The position numbers were made by a program, and so were the translations under genes. The notes below the pieces were generated by a model. The model was not told where the DNA came from and searched no databases. It saw nothing but the letters and a program-made list of their open reading frames with translations. A stretch of DNA of 64,000 bases, from the NCBI RefSeq assembly GCF_964253035.1, contig NZ_CAXUQL020000001.1:1364001-1428000 (forward strand). The letters are read 5' to 3'. Positions 57,582 through 64,000 of this stretch are shown in pieces; positions within the stretch are counted from its first letter, which is position 1; every line of letters starts with the position of its first letter. The stretch is from Pseudorhodoferax sp032153935 (lineage in GTDB: Bacteria > Pseudomonadota > Gammaproteobacteria > Burkholderiales > Burkholderiaceae_C).

Positions 57582-58499
57582 TCAGTTCGCGAGGATGTCC
57601 GGCCGGCTCGCCGCGACGAAGTCGTCGCTGGCCGATTGCGCCATCGCCACCAGCGCCTCGGCCATGGGCGAGGCCGGCTCCATGCGGAAGCTGGCGACCA
57701 CCGGGAGCGGGATCGGCCGGGGTTCCACGTCGAGCAGCACCAGGCGGCCCTGTTCCAGGTCCTGCTGGATCGCGCCGATGGGCAGCAGCGCCGCGCCGAA
57801 GCCCGAACGGGCCATGTCCACCATGGCGCCCAGCGAGGAAAAGTAGCTCACGCGCAGGTTGGCCACACCGGCCGTGTTCTGCGCGATGTTGCGGTACACG
57901 CTGGATTCGCGGTGGAACGAGATGATGGGGTGCTGCGCGATGTCGGCGAACGAGAGCTGCGTGCGCGTCGGAAAGCTCAACGCCCGTGCCGGGCTGGCGG
58001 CCCATCCCATCGCGAAGTTGGCCAGCCGCCGGTTGTCGATGAAGCCCTGCGTGATCTCTTCCGACAGGATGGCGCAGTCCAGCGTGCCACGCAGCAGTTC
58101 GTCGCGCAGCCTCGGTGTGATGTCGGAGATCAGCTCCAGCGTGGCGTTGGGGTAGCGCTCGGCAAAGCGCGAGAGCAGCGCGGGCAGCCAGGTGTGCGCG
58201 ATGGTCTCGATCACGCCGATGCGCAGCATGCCCGCGAAGGTCTCGGGCTGGCCCATGGCGGCCATCATGCGGGCCTGCAGCTCGATCATGCGCTCGGCAT
58301 GCGGCATCAATTCGGTGCCGTGCCGGTTCAGCATCACGCCACGGTGCTCGCGCTCGAACAGGCGCACGCCGAACTGCTCTTCGAGCGTGGCGATGCGGCT
58401 GGAGATGCCGGCTTGCGTGGTGTGCAGCTTCTCGGCCGCGGCCTTGAAGCTGCCGAGCCTGGCTACCCAAACGAAGGCTTCGAGGAAACGCACGTTCAT
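57582..58499 (-). CDS. LysR family transcriptional regulator
   Basis: 305 residues from ATG 58499. Winged helix: 'AFVWVARLGSFKAAAEKLHT', 'TQAGISSRIATLEEQFGVRL'. Effector domain follows ('RLSNFA' region and 'FSSLGAMVDMARSGFGAALL' around the ligand pocket). It is oriented with the downstream cupin-TRAP-amidase operon (160-base gap) and likely controls it. An upstream in-frame start at 58535 lacks family support. Confidence 0.88.
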   Translation of the reverse strand: MNVRFLEAFVWVARLGSFKAAAEKLHTTQAGISSRIATLEEQFGVRLFEREHRGVMLNRHGTELMPHAERMIELQARMMAAMGQPETFAGMLRIGVIETIAHTWLPALLSRFAERYPNATLELISDITPRLRDELLRGTLDCAILSEEITQGFIDNRRLANFAMGWAASPARALSFPTRTQLSFADIAQHPIISFHRESSVYRNIAQNTAGVANLRVSYFSSLGAMVDMARSGFGAALLPIGAIQQDLEQGRLVLLDVEPRPIPLPVVASFRMEPASPMAEALVAMAQSASDDFVAASRPDILAN

Positions 58500-58562
58500 G
58501 GCGGCAGGGCGGGAAGGCGGGGAAGGGGGCGCCAAGCTTAGCGGAATGTGTCCGCCCGCTGG

Positions 58563-58877
58563 TCAGTGGTAGTCCTCTTCGCGCTGGTGCCGGACCGCCA
58601 GCACGACCACGCGCGAGGCACCAGCGATCTCGTACAAGGCCACGTAGCCAGTGGCGCCGAAGGGGATGATCAACTCGCGCCGGGTCGGGCTGGCGCCTAC
58701 TTTGCGGAAGATGTAGGGCGTGGTGGCCAATCGGTCCAGTGCGGCCGAGCGGATGGCCTGCATGGCGGCGTCGGCCCGGTCCAGGTCTTCGAGGGTCTGG
58801 GCGCTGTCCAGCAGAAAGTCGAAGAGGCGCGCCAGATCGTCGTCAGCCTGCGGGCTGAACAACACCTCGAAGCTCAC
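58563..58877 (-). CDS. ParE/RelE family toxin
   Basis: 104 residues from GTG 58877. ParE/RelE features: 'SFEVLFSPQADDDLARLFDF' at the start, 'AALDRLATTPYIFRKVG', 'RRELIIPFGATGYVALYEIA' and a final 'VVLAVRHQREEDYH'. The conserved Arg and His at the end resemble the ParE active surface. Its Shine-Dalgarno is inside a hairpin (58883-58917). The antitoxin gene lies upstream on the same strand, separated by 73 bases. Confidence 0.85.
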   Translation of the reverse strand: MSFEVLFSPQADDDLARLFDFLLDSAQTLEDLDRADAAMQAIRSAALDRLATTPYIFRKVGASPTRRELIIPFGATGYVALYEIAGASRVVVLAVRHQREEDYH

Positions 58878-58882
58878 TGAAG

Positions 58883-58917
58883 CCCCCTTCGGCCTGCGCC
58901 CTGTTTTCCCGAGGGGG
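58883..58917 (-). promoter_or_regulatory. Hairpin covering the toxin ribosome-binding site
   Basis: CCCCCTTCGG (58883-58892) and CCGAGGGGG (58909-58917) pair with a single bulged base. On the minus strand the first arm is GAAGGGGG, the Shine-Dalgarno of the toxin GTG at 58877 with about 5-6 bases spacing. Pairing would hide it and reduce toxin translation relative to antitoxin. Confidence 0.5.
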
Positions 58918-58950
58918 AGCGAGCTTGCTTGGGGCGGCCCGGCGCTGCGC

Positions 58951-59223
58951 TCATCCGCCCAATTGTTTGCGTCTGGCGTCCAGGCGGGCCTGCAGCTTGC
59001 CGAGGACTTGTGCGGCCGGGAGGGCTTCGCCGGTGCGCTGGAAGTTCTCCCAGGCCACCTGCCCGCGCACCAGGAAATCGGTCTGTGCCTGGCGCACTTC
59101 GACGGCACGGCGCACGGAGGCTTCGACGAACTCCGACAGCGTCTCATCCGGTCCCAGCACGGACTCGAGCTGGGCGCGCAGGCCGGGGTCCACGCGCACC
59201 TGGGGAATGACGGCGGTTTTCAT
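58951..59223 (-). CDS. Antitoxin of the ParE-type pair, ribbon-helix-helix-like
   Basis: 90 residues from ATG 59223. The N-terminus 'MKTAVIPQVRVDPGLRAQLE' followed by 'ETLSEFVEASVRRAVEVRQA' resembles ribbon-helix-helix antitoxins of the YlcI/YnfO type. The C-terminal half is charged and would wrap the toxin. It precedes the toxin on one strand and is divergent from the allophanate hydrolase gene. Confidence 0.78.
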   Translation of the reverse strand: MKTAVIPQVRVDPGLRAQLESVLGPDETLSEFVEASVRRAVEVRQAQTDFLVRGQVAWENFQRTGEALPAAQVLGKLQARLDARRKQLGG

Positions 59224-59312
59224 GGGCGCAGTGTATTGCGTTTGGATTGCAGGCACAGGGGGCCGCGCAGCAGAGATCCCGTGGCACGCCACTTGCATCT
59301 CATCATGTACAC

Positions 59313-61043
59313 ATGATTGGATGCCTTAAAGTGGTGCAACTCAAGACCCCTCTCTCCGCTGCCGACGCCGCGTTGGCTCGGCCGGAGAACGCCTGGATCT
59401 CGCGCGCCGACCAGCCCGTGCAGACGGCGGCCAGTGGCCCGCTGGCCGGGCTGGCGTTCGCGGCCAAGGACAACATCGACGCCGCCGGCTTCATGACCAC
59501 TGCCGCGTGCCCGGCCTTCGCCTACCGGGCCGAGCGCAACGCCAAGGTGGTGCAGCGCCTGCTCGATGCTGGTGCCGCGCTGCATGGCAAGACCAACCTG
59601 GACCAGTTCGCCTGCGGACTGAACGGCACGCGCTCGCCCTATGGTCCGGTGCCCAATGCGATCGACCCGGCCTATGTCTCGGGCGGCTCCAGCTCCGGCT
59701 CGGCCCATGTGGTGGCCACCGGCGCGGTCGACTTCGCGCTGGGCACCGACACGGCGGGCTCCGGCCGCGTGCCGGCCGGGCTCAACAACATCGTCGGCAT
59801 CAAGCCCAGCAAGGGCCTGCTCAGTGCGCGTGGCGTGGTGCCGGCCGCGCAGAGTGTGGACTGCGTGTCGATCTTCGCGCGCACCGTGGCCATGGCCGCG
59901 CGCGTGCTGGCCGTGGCCCAGGGCTACGATGCCGAGGACCCGTACGCACGCCGCCTGTCTCTGGCCACCGCGCCGCTGCCGGACGCGTTCCGTTTCGGTG
60001 TGCCGGTCCCGCTGGAGTTCCATGGCGATGCGTTGGCCGAGCAGGCCTTCGCCGATGCCATCGAACGCCTGCGCGCACTCGGCGGCACGCCCGTGGCGAT
60101 CGACTACGCACCGCTGGCCGGCGCTGCCGCGCTGCTGTACGACAGCGCACTGGTGGCCGAGCGCTATGCCGCCGTGCGCGGCTTCGTCGACCGGCACGAG
60201 GACCAGATCGTCGAGCCCGTGCGCAGCATCCTGCTGGCCGGCAAGGGCTACAGCGCGGCCGACCTGGTGGACGCCCAGACCCGGCTTCGCGCCTTCGGCC
60301 AGCAGGCCGCTGCCATGTGGGACGGCATCGACGTGCTGCTGGTGCCCACCGCGCCCACGCACTACACGGTAGCCCAGATGCAGGCCGACCCGGTGGCGCT
60401 GAACCGCAACCTGGGTGCCTACACCAACTTCGTCAACCTGCTGGACTACGCCGCGATCTCGGTGCCCAGCAGCCTGCGGCCCGACGGGCTGCCGTTCGGC
60501 ATCACGCTGATCGGCCCCTGCGGCAGCGACTGGCAGCTGGCCGACCTGGGCCAGCGCTACCACCATGCCACCGGGCTGACGCTGGGTGCCACCGGTGAGC
60601 CGCTGCCGGCACCGGTGCCCATCGCGGCGCTGCAGCCGGTGGCCACGGTGGACGTGGTGGTCGTCGGCGCCCACCTGTCGGGCCTGCCGCTCAACAGCCA
60701 GCTCACCGAGCGCGGCGCCTGGCTGCTGCGCGTCGGCGAGACCGCGCCCGACTACCGCTTGTTCGCGCTGCCCGGCACCGTGCCGCCCAAGCCCGGGATG
60801 CTGCGCGTGGCGCCAGGACAGGGGCAGCGGATTGCCGTGGAAGTCTGGCGCATGCCCGCCACCGCCTACGGCAGCTTCGTCGCGCTGATCCCGCCGCCCC
60901 TGGGCATCGGCACCGTGCAACTGGCCGACGGCAGTGCGGTGCAGGGCTTCGTCTGTGAACCCCTGGCCCTGGAGGGCGCGCAGGACATCAGCCATTTCGG
61001 CGGTTGGCGCGCGTTCCTGCGCGACCGCGTAGCCGCTTCCTGA
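59313..61043 (+). CDS. atzF: Allophanate hydrolase AtzF
   Basis: 576 residues from ATG 59313. The amidase domain (about 1-440) has Lys in 'GLAFAAKDNIDAAGFMT' and the catalytic serines in 'SGGSSSGSAHVVATGAVDFA'; the C-terminal domain (about 460-576, 'LPGTVPPKPGMLRV') is that of allophanate hydrolases, where it controls decarboxylation of the intermediate. It converts allophanate to ammonia and carbon dioxide. It is followed by an ABC importer and an AtzG gene, a layout for biuret/cyanurate or urea-like nitrogen use. Confidence 0.88.
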   Translation: MIGCLKVVQLKTPLSAADAALARPENAWISRADQPVQTAASGPLAGLAFAAKDNIDAAGFMTTAACPAFAYRAERNAKVVQRLLDAGAALHGKTNLDQFACGLNGTRSPYGPVPNAIDPAYVSGGSSSGSAHVVATGAVDFALGTDTAGSGRVPAGLNNIVGIKPSKGLLSARGVVPAAQSVDCVSIFARTVAMAARVLAVAQGYDAEDPYARRLSLATAPLPDAFRFGVPVPLEFHGDALAEQAFADAIERLRALGGTPVAIDYAPLAGAAALLYDSALVAERYAAVRGFVDRHEDQIVEPVRSILLAGKGYSAADLVDAQTRLRAFGQQAAAMWDGIDVLLVPTAPTHYTVAQMQADPVALNRNLGAYTNFVNLLDYAAISVPSSLRPDGLPFGITLIGPCGSDWQLADLGQRYHHATGLTLGATGEPLPAPVPIAALQPVATVDVVVVGAHLSGLPLNSQLTERGAWLLRVGETAPDYRLFALPGTVPPKPGMLRVAPGQGQRIAVEVWRMPATAYGSFVALIPPPLGIGTVQLADGSAVQGFVCEPLALEGAQDISHFGGWRAFLRDRVAAS

Positions 61044-61075
61044 TCCTTGACCCATTGCCCTTGCAGGAGAGAACC

Positions 61076-62083
61076 ATGCTGAACCGACCCGTTTCCCCGT
61101 CCCCGGCCCGCCGCCGCCTGCTCCAGACCGCCAGCGCCTCGGCCGCGCTGGCCGCGCTCGGCGCGCCCCTGGCCGTGCACGCGCAGGCCGGCCCCAAGAT
61201 CCGCATCGGCTACTGGCCCATCGCGGCCGGCCTGCCGTTCTATGCGGCCGTGGAGCTGGGCTACTTCAAGGAGGCCGGCTTGAACGTCGAGCCGCTCAAG
61301 TTCGCCGGCGCCCAGCAGATCATGGAGGGCATGCTGTCCGACCGTGCCGACGGCAGCGCCAACGGCACGGGCTCGGCCAACATCGCCATCGGCGAGATCG
61401 CCGCGCCGGGCAGCTTCAAGATCTTCTGCTCCAACCCCAGCAACGCCAAGCATGTGCTGGACGAGGTGATCGTGCCCGTGGGCAGCACGGCCAAGGTGAT
61501 GGCCGACCTCAAGGGCAAGCGCGTGGGCTCGGGCCCGGGCATCCAGAACGTCACGCTGGCCAAGACCGTGCTGGAGCGCGGCGGCGCCAGCGGCGTGACC
61601 GTGGTCGAGCTGCCCATCGGCCAGCATGTGGCGGCGCTGGCGGCCGGCCAGCTGGACGGCTGCTACACGCTGGAGCCCACTGGCACCATCGGCCGCCTGA
61701 ACGGCACCACCCGCGTGCTGGAGTCCGGGGTGATCGCCAGGTATGTGCTGGGCGACCCGATGGCGCCGTGGTTCGGCGGTTCGGCCTCGTTGACCTCGGC
61801 CTTCATCAAGAAGAACCCGGCCGAGGCGAAGAAGTTCATCGCCGCCTACGCCAAGGGCGTGGCCTACGTGCGCAGCAAACCCGACGAAGCGCGCCAGTAC
61901 CTCAAGGGCTACACCGCCATCGAAGGCCCGCTCACCGGCGAGGTGCCGCTGGCCGCCTACATGCTGTACGACGAGTTCAAGCCGGCCGACGTGGCGCACT
62001 TCCAGAAGTTCTTCGACCTGTTCAGCGAGAAGGGCATCTTCTCCTCGCGGCTGATGGTCGAGACCATGCTCTACAAGGGCTGA
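61076..62083 (+). CDS. ABC transporter substrate-binding protein, NitT/TauT type
   Basis: 335 residues from ATG 61076. A twin-arginine-like signal ('SPARRRLLQTASASAALAAL') ends at 'AVHAQAGP'. The mature protein follows the NMT1/SsuA fold: 'IRIGYWPIAAGLPFYAAVEL', 'GYFKEAGLNVEPLKFAGAQQ'. It is 32 bases after atzF and 5 bases before the permease. Ligand is likely a nitrogen compound such as a ureide, inferred from atzF. Confidence 0.88.
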   Translation: MLNRPVSPSPARRRLLQTASASAALAALGAPLAVHAQAGPKIRIGYWPIAAGLPFYAAVELGYFKEAGLNVEPLKFAGAQQIMEGMLSDRADGSANGTGSANIAIGEIAAPGSFKIFCSNPSNAKHVLDEVIVPVGSTAKVMADLKGKRVGSGPGIQNVTLAKTVLERGGASGVTVVELPIGQHVAALAAGQLDGCYTLEPTGTIGRLNGTTRVLESGVIARYVLGDPMAPWFGGSASLTSAFIKKNPAEAKKFIAAYAKGVAYVRSKPDEARQYLKGYTAIEGPLTGEVPLAAYMLYDEFKPADVAHFQKFFDLFSEKGIFSSRLMVETMLYKG

Positions 62084-62088
62084 GCACC

Positions 62089-62916
62089 ATGGCCGCCACC
62101 TCCCCCGTCGCCAAGCCCTGGGCGCCGCCGGCCGCCCAGGCCCAGACCCGCGCCCCCAGGCCGTCGATGTGGGACAAGGCGCTGCCCTGCATCGGCCCCA
62201 TCGTGCTGTTCATCCTGTGGGACCTCGTGGTGCGCACCGGCATGATCAAGGCGTTGCTGCTGCCGCCGCCGCTCGATGCACTGGGCGCGCTGGTCAAGGG
62301 CCTGTGGGGCGGGCCGCTGTTGACGGACTTCGCCGTCACCGTGTGGCGCACCTTGCAGGCCTTCCTGATCGCCGCGGTCATCGGCATGCCGCTGGGCGTG
62401 CTGCTGGGCAGCAACGAGCGCGCCTACCGCAGTGTGGAGTTCCTGATCGACTTCTTCCGCTCCACGCCCAGTTCGGCGCTGATCCCGCTGTTCCTGATGA
62501 TCTTCGGCGTGTCCGACGTCAACAAGATCGCCATCGCGGCCTTCGGCGCCTTCCTGATCGTGGTGTTCAACAGCGCCTACGGCGTCATCAACGCGCGCAA
62601 GCAGCGCGTGATGGCGGCCAGGGTCATGGGCGCCACGCGCTGGCAGGTGTTCAAGGACGTGCTGGTGTGGGAGAGCCTGCAGCCCAGCTTCGTCGGCCTG
62701 CGCTCGGCGGTGTCGATGGCGCTGGTGATCGTGATCGTGGCCGAGATGTTCATCGGCGCGGATTCGGGCCTCGGAAACCGCATCATCAATGCGCAGCAGG
62801 TCATGAACGTGCGCGACATGTATGCGTCCATCCTCGCGGCGGGTGCGCTCGGCTACGCACTCAACATCCTGTTCCTGGTGCTGGAACGCAAGATCGTGCA
62901 TTGGAGCGGACGATGA
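62089..62916 (+). CDS. ABC transporter permease, NitT/TauT type
   Basis: 275 residues with about six membrane helices. The EAA-type loop reads 'ARVMGATRWQVFKDVLVWES', and 'FFRSTPSSALIPLFLMIFGV' matches the SsuC class. The stop shares ATGA with the ATPase gene. Forms the inner-membrane channel of the importer with the genes on either side. Confidence 0.9.
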   Translation: MAATSPVAKPWAPPAAQAQTRAPRPSMWDKALPCIGPIVLFILWDLVVRTGMIKALLLPPPLDALGALVKGLWGGPLLTDFAVTVWRTLQAFLIAAVIGMPLGVLLGSNERAYRSVEFLIDFFRSTPSSALIPLFLMIFGVSDVNKIAIAAFGAFLIVVFNSAYGVINARKQRVMAARVMGATRWQVFKDVLVWESLQPSFVGLRSAVSMALVIVIVAEMFIGADSGLGNRIINAQQVMNVRDMYASILAAGALGYALNILFLVLERKIVHWSGR

Positions 62917-63734
62917 ATGCTGTCCTGAACGCCCCCGTGTTTGCCGACGTGCCCAAGCCGGCCTTCCAGCCGGGCCCGGCCGGCACCCACATCACCATCC
63001 GCGGGCTGACCAAGTACTTCGCGGGCTGGCCGCTGTACGAGAACTTCGACCTGGACATCCCCAAGCACAAGATCGTCTCGGTGTTCGGCCCCAACGGCTG
63101 CGGCAAGAGCACGCTGATCAACATGATCGCGGGGCTGATCCCCATCGATTCGGGCGAGATCCTGTTCGATGGCAAGAGCCTCAAGGACACCAAGATCGGC
63201 TACGTGTTCCAGAACTACCGCGAGGCGATGTTCCCGTGGATGCGCACCATCGACAACATCGCCTACCCGCTCAAGCTGGCCGGCAAGAGCAAGGCCGAGG
63301 TGGACCGGCGCATGGCCGAGCTGGTGGCCAGCTTCGACGTGAAGTTCGACCTGAATCGCTACCCCTACGAGATGTCGGGCGGGCAGCAGCAGACGGCATC
63401 GATCATGCGGGCACTGGCGCCCAATCCCGAGGTGCTGTTCCTGGACGAGCCGTTCTCGGCACTGGACTTCGAGATGACCCTCTTCATCCGCGAGAAGCTG
63501 CAGGAGGTGTTCATGCAGACCGGCACCACCATGCTGCTGGTCTCGCACGACCTGGAAGAAGCGGTGTACCTGGCCGACGAGGTGCTGCTCTTGACCAAGC
63601 GGCCGACCAAGGTGGCAGAGATCTTGCCCTACAACGATCCGCGCCCGCGCACGGTGGAGACGCTGAGCCAGCCCAGCTTCATCAGCGCCAAGAAACTCAG
63701 CCTGGAGATCTTCCAGCGCGAGGTGCGGCGATGA
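62913..63734 (+). CDS. ABC transporter ATP-binding protein, NitT/TauT type
   Basis: 273 residues. Walker A is 'FGPNGCGKSTLINMIAGL', Q-loop is in 'YVFQNYREAMFPWM', the signature is 'MSGGQQQTASIMRALA' and Walker B is 'EVLFLDEPFSALD', with the switch His in 'LLVSHDLEEAV'. It energises uptake by the two preceding gene products. The signature reads SGGQQQ in the same position as the usual SGGQQQR. Confidence 0.93.
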   Translation: MNAVLNAPVFADVPKPAFQPGPAGTHITIRGLTKYFAGWPLYENFDLDIPKHKIVSVFGPNGCGKSTLINMIAGLIPIDSGEILFDGKSLKDTKIGYVFQNYREAMFPWMRTIDNIAYPLKLAGKSKAEVDRRMAELVASFDVKFDLNRYPYEMSGGQQQTASIMRALAPNPEVLFLDEPFSALDFEMTLFIREKLQEVFMQTGTTMLLVSHDLEEAVYLADEVLLLTKRPTKVAEILPYNDPRPRTVETLSQPSFISAKKLSLEIFQREVRR

Positions 63735-63868
63735 GCGCACGCGGCGAGGGGCCCCGCTCGCGGGGATCGACGCCAGCGCGAACGCCGCTGGCCACCGAGT
63801 GCGCGACCTGTGAATGCGCCGCGACCCGACGGAGATGGCGGCGCTAGCGCTGTGAGAAGGAGCCCAAG

Positions 63869-64000
63869 TTGACACCGCAGGAAATCGAAGCCTACGTGGA
63901 CGCCGTGGCGCCCGCGCTGGGCCTGAAGCTGGACCCGATGCACCGCCCCGGCGTGCTGCAGTTCCTGGCCTTGGCGGCCGGCATGGCCGACACCGTGGAC
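63869..64000 (+). CDS. AtzG/DUF4089-like small protein (partial)
   Basis: The frame starts at TTG 63869, with AGAAGGAG about 8 bases upstream, and runs off the window after 44 codons. The product reads 'TPQEIEAYVDAVAPALGLKL' then 'RPGVLQFLALAAGMADTV', the start of DUF4089 proteins such as AtzG, the small partner of the AtzE 1-carboxybiuret hydrolase. An atzE gene should follow outside the window. Confidence 0.7.
   Translation, partial: MTPQEIEAYVDAVAPALGLKLDPMHRPGVLQFLALAAGMADTVD

Overview
The window is a GC-rich (roughly 70%), densely packed chromosomal segment with about 60 genes, many overlapping by ATGA, GTGA or TGATG. Protein content points to a betaproteobacterium of the order Burkholderiales, most likely a Comamonadaceae relative: several orphan Bug-type (TctC) periplasmic binding proteins, TRAP and Tau-type ABC importers, many LysR and IclR regulators, a CreBC two-component system and scattered aromatic or organosulfonate catabolism genes. 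No rRNA, tRNA or CRISPR was recognised. The family assignment is inferred from gene content, not from a marker gene.

Layout. 1-2276: end of a Tau-type ABC importer, a DUF1090 protein and a TauE/SafE exporter. 2345-4162: a decayed patch with an HsdM-like remnant, a frameshifted AlbA_2 gene and a small coupled ORF. 4332-15175: a probable isethionate/sulfoacetaldehyde module with an IclR regulator, GMC dehydrogenase, TRAP importer, Pta, Xsc and a second IclR; a VapBC pair and two small genes sit inside it. 15186-18480: CobS-CobT and a MOSC protein. 18803-20773: a tandem-repeat membrane protein of lower GC. 20877-25711: a compact exosortase operon with one PEP-CTERM-like VIT/VWA target and a GT51 transglycosylase. 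25873-28333: fasciclin protein, an alpha/beta hydrolase and a divergent TetR with twin palindromic operators. 28347-38662: maleylacetate reductase plus Bug/LysR, then a CoA-dependent catabolic operon (Bug, ADP-forming acyl-CoA ligase, two crotonases, aldehyde dehydrogenase, LysR). 38645-40833: CreBC. 41058-43964: a 968-residue protein joining peptidoglycan binding, a GH19-like lytic domain, a papain-like protease and an alpha/beta hydrolase. 44061-46554: RidA, Lrp/AsnC and a cysteine desulfurase-rhodanese fusion. 46819-50871: Bug protein, FMO-like flavoprotein, fused AhpD-like protein and a lipoyl (GcvH-like) protein. 51068-58499: amidase, DUF2848, TRAP importer, DUF1445, cupin and LysR. 58563-59223: ParE-type toxin-antitoxin. 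59313-64000: AtzF allophanate hydrolase, ABC importer and the start of AtzG.

How the genes fit together. The first 15 kb read as one organosulfonate theme: import, oxidation of a hydroxy-sulfonate to sulfoacetaldehyde, Xsc cleavage to acetyl phosphate and sulfite, Pta conversion to acetyl-CoA, and export of sulfite. Two stretches look least described: the four-domain lytic/protease/hydrolase protein, and the flavoprotein/AhpD-like/lipoyl operon, which resembles a dedicated lipoyl-linked redox relay. Two intergenic copies of a repeat about 185 bp long carry a hairpin with compensatory base changes, which supports a conserved structured element.
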